DNA from: Otatea glauca
Lineage: Eukaryota > Streptophyta > Magnoliopsida > Poales > Poaceae
DNA: 64,000 nucleotides
Assembly (NCBI GenBank): GCA_036346275.1
Contig: CM070719.1
Coordinates: 434,001-498,000 of the forward strand
Direction of reading: 5' to 3'
A program made the translations under genes and the position numbers. Positions 43,125-55,216 of the stretch are shown here, in pieces. A model generated the notes under the pieces. That model was not told where the DNA came from. It searched no databases and was given only the letters and a program-made list of their open reading frames with translations. Within the stretch, counting starts at the first letter, position 1. Each line of letters opens with the position of its first letter.

Positions 43125-44818
43125 ATGGCCAGCACCCGTCGTGCTGAGGAGGAGTACGACTACCTGTTCAAGGTGGTGCTGATCGGCGACTCCGGCGTGG
43201 GCAAGTCGAACCTGCTGTCCCGCTTCACCCGCAACGAGTTCTGCCTCGAGTCCAAGTCCACCATCGGCGTCGAGTTCGCCACGAGGACGCTCCATGTAAG
43301 CACCCCGGCCAATGCTCTCCTCTCCCTCCCTACTCACGCTCTCTACTAGATCGCCCGTACGGATCCTCATCCTCCTCTGCTTTCCTTTCCTGTCCTCTTC
43401 TCGTTCGGATCTGCAATTCTTCCGCTCCAGATCTGCTCTACGAATCTGCTGCGATGCGGTCGTCCCAAAAATGGCTACTGACTTGAGATCAGAGATGCGC
43501 TAACAGCTGGTTTCTTACAAAATTCGCAATCGATTTTGTCACTTGACAATTTCACTAGCTAGATCCACCTACCCCTCATGCATGAACAGTGCTCAAATTC
43601 TAGCGAGATTGATTGCTCCACATCCAGCTCAACACTAGATATAGCAATCTATTTAGTTGTTCGTTAGAACAGACGAAGAAGAAATCATTAGAAAGAGGAA
43701 GATGAGAAGAAGATAAGAAAAGGTACCTACTACTCTGTTTCCTGTTAAGCAAAGGAACACTGAGTGACCTTCAAATAATCCATCATCCAACCATGCACGA
43801 TCAATCGTGCTAATCTGCACACATGTTGGATGGATGACTGGATGCCAGCTCATCCGATTGGTATTACCATACGTTAACTTCAATTCCGTAGCTGACTGAG
43901 CAAGTGGCAACTAGTATCTCTGTCCATAGTTTTCTCTTTAGTCGAGTCTTAACAAGCTGCCAGCCTACCATGGAGGTCCAGCCAAATTTATTTGTTCCTT
44001 GTTTGTTGTACCCGATAGTCTTCGACAGTTTCAACCTACGAGGATTTCGCCTCATGACAGGCAAAACTCTCCTAATCTCAACAAAGGAACGGGAATGGAG
44101 CACTGTGAAACGATGATGGGCTGCAGTTCAAGTCTACACAACGAGAAGAAATCTTTGCTTCAGCTCAGCTGCAGCCAGTCCAGATCCTTTGCAAACTATG
44201 GGTGTCCTCTCCTATTTTAAGACAGCCGGGGCAGTTATGCAATTATCTTTCCTGAATGTATAAATTCTCGAGAGGCATTGGCCTAGTGAAACCGAATCTC
44301 ATCTGTTCTTTATTTTGACTTTGATGTAGGTCGAGGGCAAGATAATCAAGGCGCAGATCTGGGACACAGCAGGGCAAGAGCGATACAGGGCGATCACGAG
44401 CGCCTACTACCGTGGGGCCCTCGGAGCAGTCCTGGTTTACGATGTGAGCAAGCCCACAACATTTGAGAACATCAGCCGGTGGCTCAAGGAGCTGCGTGAC
44501 CACGCCGACGCAAACATCAGAATCATGCTCGTTGGCAACAAGACTGATCTGAAGCACCTCCGGGCTGTCGCCACAGAGGACGCCCAGAGCTTTTCTGAGG
44601 CAGAAGGCCTGTCCTACATTGAGACATCCGCACTCGAGGCTACAAATGTGGAGGCGTCGTTCCAGCTGATTCTCAGCGACATATACCGGACCATCAGCAA
44701 GAAGGCAGTGGCATCGGATGACGCCGGAGCGGGGGCTGCCGGAGTCAAGGAAGGTAAAACGATCGATGTGGCGGCCGGTGATGCCAATAGCGAAAAGAAG
44801 CAATGCTGCTCAGCTTAA
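43125..44818 (+). CDS. RABA2: Rab GTPase, RabA2-like (Rab11 class)
   Basis: Small GTPase of the plant RabA (Rab11) group, which controls traffic between trans-Golgi network, recycling endosomes and plasma membrane, including the cell plate. Two exons, 43125-43295 and 44330-44818, join in frame at a GT-AG intron (57 + 162 residues, 219 total, normal length). Motifs: P-loop GDSGVGKS (21-28), switch I Thr46 in KSTIGVEF, WDTAGQE (68-74), NKTD (127-130) and ETSAL (155-159). RabA region YDYLFKVVLI and C-terminal CCSA give the double cysteine for geranylgeranylation. VKEGKTIDVA near the C-terminus matches RabA2 proteins best from memory. The single intron after LH at codon 57 is also typical. The gene looks intact. 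Subgroup assignment should be treated as likely, not certain. Confidence 0.95.
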
Positions 44819-46330
44819 GAACGGATGATGCCCGACAAGTTGTCTCATGTCATTGGTGTACGCTGCTTGATGCTTGCGATGGTTGGTTTTGAGTTTAAAA
44901 CCTTGTTGACTCATTTTGTCAGATATCTACCTTGTTAGCCCTGACATTCACATATCCTCTAAAGCAGTCACTATATCATATCGAGTTGACTCCTTTATAT
45001 ATCTGCTAATGCTTCTGGCTTCTTGTCCATTTTACATCAGTCAACATCCGGCGGATAAGCACACAACTAAGAAGCTTCCAAAAAGGAAGCCAAGAGACAA
45101 ACTCCAGCTGACGACAAGATGATCGACAAGCTAGCATCAACTAGAATGTAACATTCATATATATATCATGCAGTATCACCTTCAGGTTCATCAAATGTGC
45201 CTGGCAGATGCACCCGTGAAGAGAATGAACTGATGATATTGCGTCACAAACTGTGGCAAGTAACAACAGCAAGTAGTAACACAAACTCTGCTGTATACAC
45301 GGTGGCCATCTAACGCCAAAGTAGCACATTTTGTATCCAGTCTCCACTGCCTTCTCCGGTCTTCTGATGAATCTTAAAACCTCCAACCGCTGAACAGTAG
45401 CAGTGCCATGATAGGCTTGCTTATGACGAGCAGTAGCTACTCTTCTGTTGTTGTATGGGCTGCCCTTTCATGTGAACATGGACGATTGGATTCCTCTCCA
45501 CGGCAGGCTGGGTTGCCATCCTGCAGCACAGCAGCAGTAGCACGGCAAATAAATTCATCAGCCAGGTGTATCTCTCTAATCTGCTTGACAGCTCACGGTA
45601 GCGCACAAAGGTGTGCTTTCACAGACAAGATGATCACATGGGAAGCATGCACCTCGGTAAGACTTGGAAGACACGGAAAGGAACCATAGATGTAGAGAGA
45701 TTGTACAATCTGCATTTAGGACTTACAAAAACTAGTATGAATATCTCAACAACAAAAAAAAGTGTCTGTAGCTATTTAACCTAGAAAAGCACACTTCACA
45801 GCTAGGATTCAAGAGGGAGTGAAACTATTCTCAAAGGATGGAAAGGTCCGTGGGAAATATTTCGAGAAAAGTAATGCTTCTATGCATCATCTTTCAATAT
45901 AAGTTGTACAAATCTTAGAGTAAGCGAAATGGTAAGTATAAAATTGGAAGAAAAATTGAGGATTTTGTTGCCATTTTTTTTTTCAAAAAATAATGAGATC
46001 TACTTAGTACTTATAGAGTTTAATGATCCTTCTATACTGCAGGCATGGAACAAATTTCACGATCTTATAGTGCCGAATAGAGCAGAGACAGAAATATTAA
46101 CTCCATGCCAATTCTATGGAAATCTAGAGCCTGAAAACATAAATGACAGTACATATCGCGTAAAGGAATACGAACAAGTTCAGTTCAAGAATGACCAGAG
46201 TAAAACTTAAAACTATTCCAACTAAATCTAAATTATTGTATTACATTGGAGGAGTAAAACAAAGCATCCAAAAGAAATGATTGTATGTGCATAAAGATCA
46301 GCATAAACTGCAAAATACGGGCGTTCAAGA
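44819..46330 (+). other. Rab 3' UTR and intergenic DNA
   Basis: The first few hundred bases are probably the Rab 3' UTR. A 93-codon frame at 45929-46210 (MVSIKLEEKLRILLPFFFSK) shows no family likeness and is AT-rich, so it is not called as a gene. Confidence 0.45.
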
Positions 46331-46336
46331 GGAATT

Positions 46337-48345
46337 AAAATGATTCCATGAGCTCCCCCATAGTAACCGCTTTTTATTGTCCTGAACCTTTGCTGGTCTG
46401 TTGTGTCCCACTGAACAAGAAACACAACATCATTATGACAACCGGAGGGTTGAATGAACACAAGTAGATTTTGTAAAGCAATGCATAACCTAATACATCA
46501 AGTCTCACCAAACAATCAATCATCAACACCCTAGCCTCCAGTTGTTTATAATATAGCTGCTTGGCAAGCATGTGCAATCTAAGTTATCTGTTATAGTAAT
46601 TAGCTACTTGGCAAGTACATTGGCCCAATCTAAGTTATCTGATGTAAATTATTGCACGCAAGTAGATACTGAAGACCTCTCTTATCATCTAAATCAATTT
46701 CTCTCCAAAAAATAAAGCAGCCGGATGGACCAGTTCCTCAAATCAGTTTAAGGAATTTTAGTTTTTGCAAGGCTGTCAACAATAATACAGGACCAGCCAA
46801 AGCCACTTTACTTTTCTGGCCACGGGGTGGACCTGTAACTCAGAGGGTTAGGGCACGTCCGGTATCCCCACTAATAAAAATTGGGGGAGAATGGCAGGCT
46901 AACAACTTGAGGTTGAGGGAACAAACAATTGTTGAATTCAAGACATGCTGCACAGATGGGAAAAATGCTAAGATTTCAGACCCATCACCGTCCTGGAGTC
47001 ACAATTCCCGCTTCCCTGGTTCTACCGTTGGAAAAATTTTGCCACATGACTAAGAACCGAAAACACCAACCAATAACTCAAGTTTTGTAAGGACTAAGGA
47101 CGATGTATTGAGTACACAAACCAGGCACCCCTAATTTCTAGAGTTCCTACCTACCATTTTGGATCAAACAATCCATATTGCAAACACCAATATCTAGGAT
47201 ACCTCCACTAATTCCTACTCACTCTTCTGTTCGATTGTATGAAATATGATTTCATGCATCATGTCACAAACATCGGAAACTATGCAACATCTTTTTTTTT
47301 ACTGCCATTTCGCACGTTTTGCATGGCGCGTTATACAAGCGGCTTTTAATCTATCTCATCCTTGTAGTATAACTAATATGCTTGGGAATTGGCTATTCGG
47401 GTTGAGAAAAGATTTGAGGGCTCACATTTTAGTTGGGGCTGCTGCTTTGTGTTGGTCGATTTGGGTTATGTTGCAATGATATGATTTTTAAGAACAAAAA
47501 AATTCTATTCTATTACAGGTTATCTACATGTGCACCAACTGGTTATGATTATGGTCAGTGTTGCAGAATCAGGAAGCAAGAGAAGTGGTGTTATCGGCAT
47601 GCAATTCACTAAAGATTGTGCTTTGAGATCTCTTCATCAGACATGGCTGACGATTAGTAATAGACTATGTATGAGTTAAAACTTTATGTTTTTGTTTGTC
47701 ATGTCTTGTTGAAACTTTTATGATATGAAGCTTTTTGGATAGCTTTTTTGCTGTAACTTTGTAATAAATGTTTGACTGTGTGCATCTTATGATGCAGAGT
47801 ATGGGAGATATAAACTTCTATTATCTAAAGAAAATATCACAAACATCAATGAATAATATAACTGCTGAATAAAATGAACCGAACCAGTGAATTAACATTC
47901 GAAAATTCTCTCGGTGAACTTACAATCTGTAGCTTCACCGTCATTCTATTGTGCTCGACAGTCCAGATTTTCTGAAAGGTGGCACATTTTTGAAAAAAGT
48001 ATATCAAATTCAGTTAGATGATTGCAGTTGCAGCTACTTAATGATCCATCAATAACAACAAAAGAGGATCATTTGTACTGACGAAATCAAAACCGATTGT
48101 ACTGATGTAAGTGTCGACGTACGAATCGTCCTGTATGAACCAAACCAACCACCGGCTCTTGTCAGGACCAAAACGTAATCACCGCGTCAAAAGTACTAAG
48201 TTTTCTTTAGGAGAAAAAAAAGAGAGAGGTTTCCGAATAAAAGATGGAAGCTTTCGCACAGCAAATCGGAGGAAGCAGTACTTGCTCGACGGAGTAGTCG
48301 CTGATGAGGAGTAGCTTGAAGAGGTAATCGCTGCCGCAAACGACG
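46337..48345 (-). pseudogene. RabD/Rab1-like GTPase pseudogene
   Basis: Three minus-strand pieces keep the order and splice pattern of a plant RabD (Rab1) gene. About 48345-48245 encodes SDYLFKLLLISDYSVEQ, where a working gene has GDSSVGKS, so the P-loop is destroyed. Exon 47971-47924 reads KIWTVEHNRMTVKLQI with AG acceptor and GTAAGT donor. Exon 46410 to about 46337 reads WDTTDQQRFRTIKSGYYGGAHGIIL, where WDTAGQERFRT is expected. The catalytic Gly and Gln region is changed, the switch region is missing and no C-terminus was found. Retained introns show it came from a genomic copy. It is not derived from the adjacent RabA2 gene. Confidence 0.8.
47225..47700 (+). pseudogene. LINE fragment, zf-RVT domain at the C-terminus
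   Basis: The plus-strand frame 47246-47479 contains SETMQHLFFYCHFARFAWRV and LVGAAALCWSIW, the zinc-binding zf-RVT region found at the end of plant LINE reverse transcriptases. Decayed similarity continues to about 47700 (RSLHQTWLTISNRL). The usual ND after SIW is broken by a stop. It lies inside an intron of the RabD-like pseudogene, on the opposite strand. Confidence 0.65.
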
Positions 48346-48410
48346 CAAAATCTTTGATCACACCCGAGAAAAAAACAGAGAGAACCCCCGCGCCAAAAAG
48401 AAGGGGAAAA

Positions 48411-48713
48411 ATGGAGGCGACGGCGGTGAGTTGGGACTTACTACTCGATGCTCATGGCTTCCCTTGGGTTTCGGTGGATTCGGAGAAAGAAAACTATAGG
48501 AGATGTTTATTGGAGATTAAAAAGGCGAGGTTTTTAGAGGAGCAAAGCACAGGGGAGACGCAAAGGAAAGTCTCCTCCTTTTCTTCTTCCGCTCATAATC
48601 CTCCTCCGTTTATATCAAGTTTAGAGGGATTGGCAAAGCAAGGGTGGTTTGGTCGCGCAAACGATTGCAAACTTCCCACCTTCAGAGTAAATATGCAGTA
48701 TCATTTTTTCTGA
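48411..48713 (+). CDS. Small ORF of unknown function
   Basis: One hundred codons starting MEATAVSWDLLLDAHGFPWV. It has no recognised domain. It begins 66 bases from the decayed first exon of the RabD-like pseudogene, on the other strand, so it may be the remains of the pseudogene's promoter side or an unrelated gene's first exon. A possible donor (AGAGTAAAT) lies near the end, in CKLPTFRVN. Composition is moderately coding-like only. Confidence 0.25.
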   Translation: MEATAVSWDLLLDAHGFPWVSVDSEKENYRRCLLEIKKARFLEEQSTGETQRKVSSFSSSAHNPPPFISSLEGLAKQGWFGRANDCKLPTFRVNMQYHFF

Positions 48714-49455
48714 GAGTCCAACCAAAGTTAATATGTTTTCATAGCAATATTTTATGGCTGTCAAACTATGACACTGGCAATTTCGTGTAATAGAAATCAG
48801 TGGTGTATTCTAAGTACTGGTTGTGTAAGAAATTACTTATGGTTGCATCATACAAAAAAACAACCAGATGCGTAGTCTAAAACGGTTCAGTTTTGGTAGG
48901 TCACTTTTGCCTAAATTAGGTTAGTAAACGATTGTGAAGATACTGCAAGTTTGCCTTAATCTATACCCCTTTATAATGCACCTAAGCAATTTTTCCTACG
49001 TCCACCCTAAATAATGCACCTCATTAGAGATGGTTCAATATTCGTGCACCCAGCAAAACGTCCCTAGAAACTTGCATTCATCAAAATGAACGTCTCAGAG
49101 CTTTCCTCAGTTTTACTCACCCACATCCGATGGCCGTTGTTTAATGTGTCTAACTCATTCATTCATGTGGCCCACAACAGGAGAGCCCGCACATATATAT
49201 TTCAATTGAACTATATATATGGAATTTATGTTGCAAATCTAAACCCATTTGATTTCGATTCAATATTTACCATACCAGTCAGTACCATGAATCGCGCGTT
49301 TAATATTCTTCCATTTATGTATGTGCATCACATCCTATACAAGGCGCTCACGTACCGCCGCCATAATATTATTTAGCGAAAAATATTATATAAGGAATGT
49401 GTGTATGAAATGCAATTATCGTGTGATAAATATAAGGAATAAGTTCATTTTAAGA
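48714..49455. other. Intergenic, nothing recognised
   Basis: AT-rich. The 96-codon frame at 49086-49376 has no family likeness. Confidence 0.4.
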
Positions 49456-49460
49456 CTTAT

Positions 49461-50872
49461 TGAAAGGACCTGAGATGTAGCCCAGAGGGGGGGGTGAATA
49501 GGCGGATTAAAAAAATTGCAGTCAAATAAAAACTCCCGAGGGCCTCAATCCGGAATGTCCGGGGTATATAACCCGGATACTCCGGATTATCCGGACTATC
49601 CGGGTTAAGTGGTTCGGATACTCCGGATTGAAGATCTCGAAGAGAGATTTTAAATCCCTGCAATATTTCGACAATCTACTTGAATACAAAAGATCTTAAT
49701 GATGTCAGGTACCTGAGAGTATAGTAGATCTGAAGTCACAAGCAACAAGAGAGTAGATCGGGTCTTCCAAAGGTCTACCACAATAAACTCAAACAAGAAC
49801 TTAACCAAGAACACAAAGACAAAGATTTTTTACCCGAAGTTCGGATTCTTGAAGGGAATCCTACGTCTCTGTTGAGGAGGCACAAAGCCCGGGTCCCTCT
49901 TGACCACTATCCTCCCGGTGTTGCACAAAGCACTCGCCGATCTTCACTTCTTGCCTCTTTCCTTTCGGAGGCGAGACTTGCCTTCACAAACTTTCGGGGC
50001 TTACCACACCGAGATTTGGAAGCTCCCGGTGACTCCTTGCCGTCTAGGAGCCCTTCAAACTCCAAGAGTAACAAATACTTCGTGAAAACAAATTGGAGGA
50101 TGAAACTTGTGCTCAAGTATGAAAGATGCAAGACTAGTTACTCAAATCCACTCCTTTCTCCCAAAAGAATCAAATCTATCAAAAACTTCAAGGAGAGAAA
50201 GGGGATTTTGGCTCAAGAGAGAGAATGAGTGATTTTGAATGAGCAAGTGAAATTAATGGAGCTTCCAAGTTAGGTGGAGTGTGATGGCTTATATAGGTGC
50301 TCCAAAATCAAGTCGTTGGGGGTGAGCTGCGCTCAACCCGGAGACTCCGGATTGGGAAGAATATAGAGTCACCGAGACGGCTAACCCGGATACTCCGGAT
50401 AAAAACCCGGAGACTCTGGATTAATTAACCCGGAGTGTCCGGATGCTCCGGACTGTTCAGGGAGGGCAACCGAGAGTCCCAACCCGGAGAGTCCGGACAT
50501 AAATCCGGATACTCCGGGTTGGCCCATTCGGCCAGAAGAGTGCATTTTGTCCGAAAGAAGAGTTTTAGAGTATTTATGCGATGCAACTTTTATCCTTGAG
50601 CACACGTATATCCTAAAAGTGATTTCTCGTTGTATCCCTCTTAATAGTACGGCTATCCTTAGACTCAAAATAAAAAATAAAAAAGGAAAACTTTACAACG
50701 AGTCTTGATGCCGTCTTCAAAAAATAATTTTAGACTCTTCTGTGATCTTTAACTTGCCTTTTCTAGGATGATATTGCTTCAACCTCTGCACAAATTCTCA
50801 TTTAGACATTAGTTCTTCAATTGTGTTGCCATCTATCACCAAAACTTCTTAAGGGGCCTAGATGCACTTTCA
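49461..50872 (-). mobile_element. Solo LTR, SIRE/Maximus-like Copia, 1.41 kb
   Basis: Read on the minus strand it starts TGAAAGTGCATCTAGGCCCC and ends with CACCCCCCCCTCTGGGCTACATCTCAGGTCCTTTCA-type sequence, with a perfect 5-bp target duplication CTTAT (49456-49460 and 50873-50877). These ends are well known from Copia LTRs of grasses. Inside are many short CCGGA/TCCGG motifs (CCGGATACTCCGGATT and variants) at about 49555-49635 and 50335-50520. No internal retroelement sequence is present. Lineage is from memory of the terminal sequence. Confidence 0.8.
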
Positions 50873-51019
50873 CTTATTCCTAAATACACTATGAGAAGTA
50901 ACAGATATTCTGATAATAATTAGCCTTAATCAGGACGCACAAATGGTGCTATATGTTAGCATTCATATTTGGATTACAATTAGGGAAGCCATTATTGGTC
51001 CAGCTTTCCAGGATGACAT

Positions 51020-51215
51020 ACTGCTGCCCGCGCGGCGTTCGACCCGCCCGGCGCCGACTACACCAGGGGCTTGCGTCGCGCGATCGTCCTGCCGGAGATG
51101 GACGCGTACCTTCGCGCAGAGCGGGAGGCGGTGGAGGTTGTCGATGCCGTGCTCGCGGAGGCGATGATGGCGAGCGCGGTACGTGGAGGAGATCAAGGGC
51201 AACACCTTCGGTCAT
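51020..51215 (+). pseudogene. GC-rich captured exon fragment, family not recognised
   Basis: A short GC-rich island in AT-rich DNA. In one plus-strand frame it reads FDPPGADYTRGLRRAIVLP, then EMDAYLRAEREAVEVVDAVL, without stops. This looks like real protein sequence cut from a gene. The upstream side (AT-rich) and downstream side do not continue the frame. After it, a block containing GTTTATTTCCTTGTTTGATTC occurs twice (about 51226 and 51328). Confidence 0.4.
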
Positions 51216-51726
51216 GCGGATCCTCCCTGTTTATTTCCTTGTTTGATTCGCTCTCCTTCCAAATATGTAGTACATACAGTTTTGGCAATTCAAGTATGGT
51301 TTCCTTGCATGCAGATCCTCTATGTTTATTTCCTTGTTTGATTCGCTCTCCTTCCAAATATGTAGTACGTACAATATGATCACAAGATTATTTATTATTA
51401 AGTGTCATATTCATACTTATCTTTTATTTAATTGATAAGCAGATGTACTGCCGTCGTAGCATTAGCACTGGCACTATACTAGTACATGTGGGCAGCGATA
51501 GTGAGTGGACGATCTATCCATCCTTAAGTGGTATTACCAGCCATTCTGAAAGAGCAGTTGATTTAGCAATTTTAGTCTTCATCTATCATGTGTTTCATCA
51601 ATTTTAGATTCTATTAATTTTATATCTACTATCTTCAATATGCGTAGACCTGAATGACTATGCATAGATTATCACTTTTTGTGAGGTCTAATCTAGTGAC
51701 AACATTCCTACTTTTATTAGCACTTC

Positions 51727-52680
51727 CAATGTTGGCAGGGCAATTACAATGTTATTAACCGATCAAAACTTTAATACAATCTTTTTTGATCCTGATGGGT
51801 TCTTCGATCTTTTCAAGAAAACCAGTTTTTTTGGTATCTAGGCATGGTTTATGCCATGATAAGTATAGGTGCTCTTGGATTTGTAGTTTGGGCTATCATA
51901 TGTTTACTGTGGTCTTAGACGTTGCTATATGTGCCTACTTCATCGCAGCTACCATGATCATAGCTGCGCCCACTAGAATAAAATTCTTTAGTTAGATCGC
52001 TACCAATGTGGGGAGGTTCATGCAATACAAAACACCATGTTATTTGGTGTAGGGTATATTTTTGTTTACCACACGAGGGTTCATTGGAATAGTTCTAGCA
52101 AACTCTAGGCTAGACATTGCTCTACATGGTACTTATTATGTGGTTAAATATTTCCATTATCTACTTTTTATAGGAGTTGCTTTTGCTTTATTTGCTAGAT
52201 TTTACTATTGGGTGGGTAAAATCTTTAGTCGAACATATCATGAAATTTTGGTTGGACATATCCTGAAACCTTAGGCCTAATCCATTTTTGGAGAACTTTT
52301 TTTGGGGTTAATCTAACCTTCTTTCCCATGTATTTCTTAGGACTTTCGGGTATGCTACGTCACATTCTAGGCTATCCAGATGCTTACACTTGATGGAATG
52401 TTAAGGTCAGGTTTGAAATCCTTAGGTTGAGCCTAGCCCTTTTTCGGAATAGAATGCGAAGAAAATGGACAAAAATCCCGCCGTGAAAGTGGCACAAACC
52501 AGGATATCCTATAGTTTGGAAAAAGGCATTAGCCAATCCCAGGAACGGAGCGTAGAAGGTATGAGTTCGACACTCGGTTGTTGGGATTTATCGTTTTTTT
52601 GTAATTGTCACAATCACTTCAAGCAATCATTTATTCCAATATTATATTTTTCATTTCTATTATGTATATTTCTTTTATAT
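51727..52680 (+). pseudogene. cox1: NUMT: decayed mitochondrial cox1 fragment
   Basis: Translated pieces in changing frames match cytochrome c oxidase subunit I: AITMLLTDQNFNTIFFDP (about 51738), HMFTVVLDVAICAYF with AATMIIA (about 51900), TRGFIGIVLANSRLDIALHG and YYVVKYFHYL (about 52070-52160), ALFARFYYWVGKIFSRTY (about 52185), HFWRTFFGVNLTFFPMYFLGLSG (about 52280-52350). The heme and copper ligand region is altered and there are many stops. About 40 codons are missing after FFDP. ACATATCNTGAAA is duplicated at about 52227/52257. About 170 bp unrelated to cox1 interrupt it (about 52400-52575) before IYRFFVIVTITSS-like sequence. It is nuclear and non-functional. Flanking mitochondrial DNA may extend further right. 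Confidence 0.85.
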
Positions 52681-52689
52681 TGTGTGAAG

Positions 52690-54590
52690 TAAAAGAAGAG
52701 AAGGTCTAGACTTCATCACAACATAATCTAAGATAAGAACCTAATAGAAAAATAGAAAATTGATTCTAGACTGTTAATGTCTTGGCTCTAGAGGGGCAGA
52801 TCGTTCGGCGACCGCACCTCACTTCACTTAACAAAAAGGGGCCCTATTGAGAATCACAAGCATTGCATAGCAACAAATCAATTTACAACTACTTATTCTC
52901 CAGCTACCAATTCTCAGGTCTGTGCTTCGGTTGGAGTCTTGGTCCATGGTGGAGGTTCGCGAGGCGGAGATTCAGAACATGCCTCTACGGCATATGGCCA
53001 GCCGATACAACTTGAAAGAGAGACCAAGCGCTCTAAACATTAAATGCAATAAAAATTATTTGACAGGCGGACACAGCTGATTGATGTCATAAGCATTCTT
53101 CCTTGTATAGCAAAATTGAGAGTTCACACTCAGCGTGAAAGCACTTCTACTTCATATGAGCTCCCCATACAGTGGCACGTCACTAGCTCTCCCTAGTTCT
53201 CTTCTCGTTCAATGCTGTCTTTTCAGCGTTGATGGAAGCATGCCAAGGTGAAGTTGACATCTCTTTAGGCTTTCTCCTTCTCTTCATATTGCTCTATGAT
53301 CTCATGCAGTGAGTGCCGTAGGATAATTTAGTTCTGAGCGAGGGCTTGACCTGTTGAAGAGGGCATATTCTTCTACATCTCTCTTGTTGGATCGCCTCCT
53401 GTGTCCATGTCGTCAGAGAAATAGTCTTTGGACCCTGATTTCCTGTTGTAGGGAGCACTCTTTTGAGCCCCTAGATTTGTTGAAGGATGAGATCTTGCCA
53501 ACGCAGTAGGATGAATAGGAAAGTTCCCCTCCATTGAGACCCCACTGCCGTGGAAGACCGCTACTTTTACTTATTGCAAAAAAAAAGAAGGGAGGGAATG
53601 GGGGACTAGCAATCTCGTTTGAAGATGATTTTCATGTAGGGTCTGGATTCGACAGGTAGAAGGTCCAAAGTGGGAGAGACACTCTAGGAAAGAAAGGTCC
53701 CGCTTTCTCCAATTTAGAATATAATAGTTTTTGGGTCTTCGGAAAGTCTACTTTTTAGCCTTCAAAACTGAACATAACATTTCAAAATGGAAAAAGGTTT
53801 ACCGGTGCGTAATTGAAGATTCAGTGAAAACTAGTCGACCTTTCATCACAAATTGAAGAAGAGGTTGAGCTAGCTTCACCAATAGCATAAATCTATCAGT
53901 CGAAGAGGTATGATCAACATGTACGAGGATAACAAAGACAGAGATAAAGGCTTCATCAGTAGAGTCAAGAGCATGGCCTCTTTGAAAAATAAGAAATATG
54001 AGGGGCGATCAACAAATTGATCATGTGTAAGCATTAGCAGGGGGAACTGGAGCGGGGAAATATGTATCATACTTTTTACATTTGAGACCCGTATCTGGAC
54101 CCTTGTGATTGATAGCTGGACACTTGCACCCATGCTTGCTCTACTCCAGGATCAGGCTCCTCAACCTATTTTCAATGTCATGAAAAGACAGATGGTGTAG
54201 CCACGCATTGGGCGATGTCTTGAGCAACAAATAATGGTTTATTGGGTAGCAGGTTCTTTTCCTTTAGCTGAAGCCCGAACGATGCAAGAAAACACCTGCT
54301 CTTTAGCAACAAAGCGCTCATCCCTTGCTTGTTTCTTCGGCAATGCTATCTTCATTGGCAAAGGGGTGAGTTAGAGCGCAATGCTGATCAAACTATTCGG
54401 GACATGCCTTGTAGACTGTTTTTAGTGTTTTCTTCACACAAGTATTGGTATATTGCGAATTACTGCATGTTTAGACTTGTGGGTTTTAGAGGATTAATGA
54501 GAAAATCGGTAACATATCTCTCCAGCCAATTGCGTCTGTACTCATGTGTCATAAAACGGAAATCTATGTGAATCTCCATTAGGTGGAATC
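52690..54590. other. Non-coding, possibly more mitochondrial-derived DNA
   Basis: No gene recognised. The base composition and texture change little from the cox1 NUMT, and phrases such as GAGGGGCAGATCGTTCGGCGACCGCACC look organellar, but no mitochondrial gene could be named. It may be spacer from the same transfer. Confidence 0.3.
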
Positions 54591-54597
54591 AAACCTT

Positions 54598-54913
54598 TAG
54601 TGCATGTACAATGGTGTAATGTCAAGTGTTTATATTGTTTGTTACGTAAGATTTTTGCTGATATAAAAGAAAGAATGGGAGAGAGTATAATTGTCTCTTC
54701 ACGAAGAGACGATTATACAAACAGCATAAAACACCATTACATAAGTTATTATCTATAATAAATACTTTTTTATTCCCCTATTAAAAGATTGCACAATCTC
54801 ATGAGACAACCTAAGATACCATCTATTGCAGAAGTTGTCTTTAGTTTTGTTTTTGGATGTAGAGAATATACAGAGAGCAGTTGTCTCTAATGTACGTTGT
54901 ACATGCTGAGTCT
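54598..54913. mobile_element. Candidate MITE with GCATGTACAA termini
   Basis: The left end is AGTGCATGTACAATGG and the right end, reverse-complemented, CAGCATGTACAACGTAC, so about 10 bases are inverted. The interior is AT-rich with paired GTCTCTTCACGAAGAGAC hairpin sequence near 54700. No clear target duplication was found. Confidence 0.45.
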
Positions 54914-55216
54914 CTACTAATTCTAATTAGAAGTTGGTGGCGGTCGTCTGTTTTCCTTCAGAGAATCTGATCCGTTAGATCTGATATGAATGGTTGAGAT
55001 GGAAGGGGATTTAACCCTATAGTCAAATCTCTTCGGATAAACAATCTTTTTCTACTGTTGAAACATAATTAAATTAGCGTTCTTTACGAATAATTTTTTT
55101 TCGTAAATCGTTTTCAACGCACAGTTACGTGACTAGTTAGAAAAAAGTTTGAGTGAAATGAAGATGGTTAGGTAAAAACGGCCCATCGATCGGCCTGCTG
55201 CTCCGCGTCACGTCAC

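Noticed and set aside
44243..44803. 186-codon minus-strand frame opposite Rab exon 2
   Set aside because: Antisense shadow of a conserved Rab exon.
45929..46210. 93-codon plus-strand frame as a gene
   Set aside because: AT-rich, with no recognised motif and no conserved neighbour. Chance frame is more likely.
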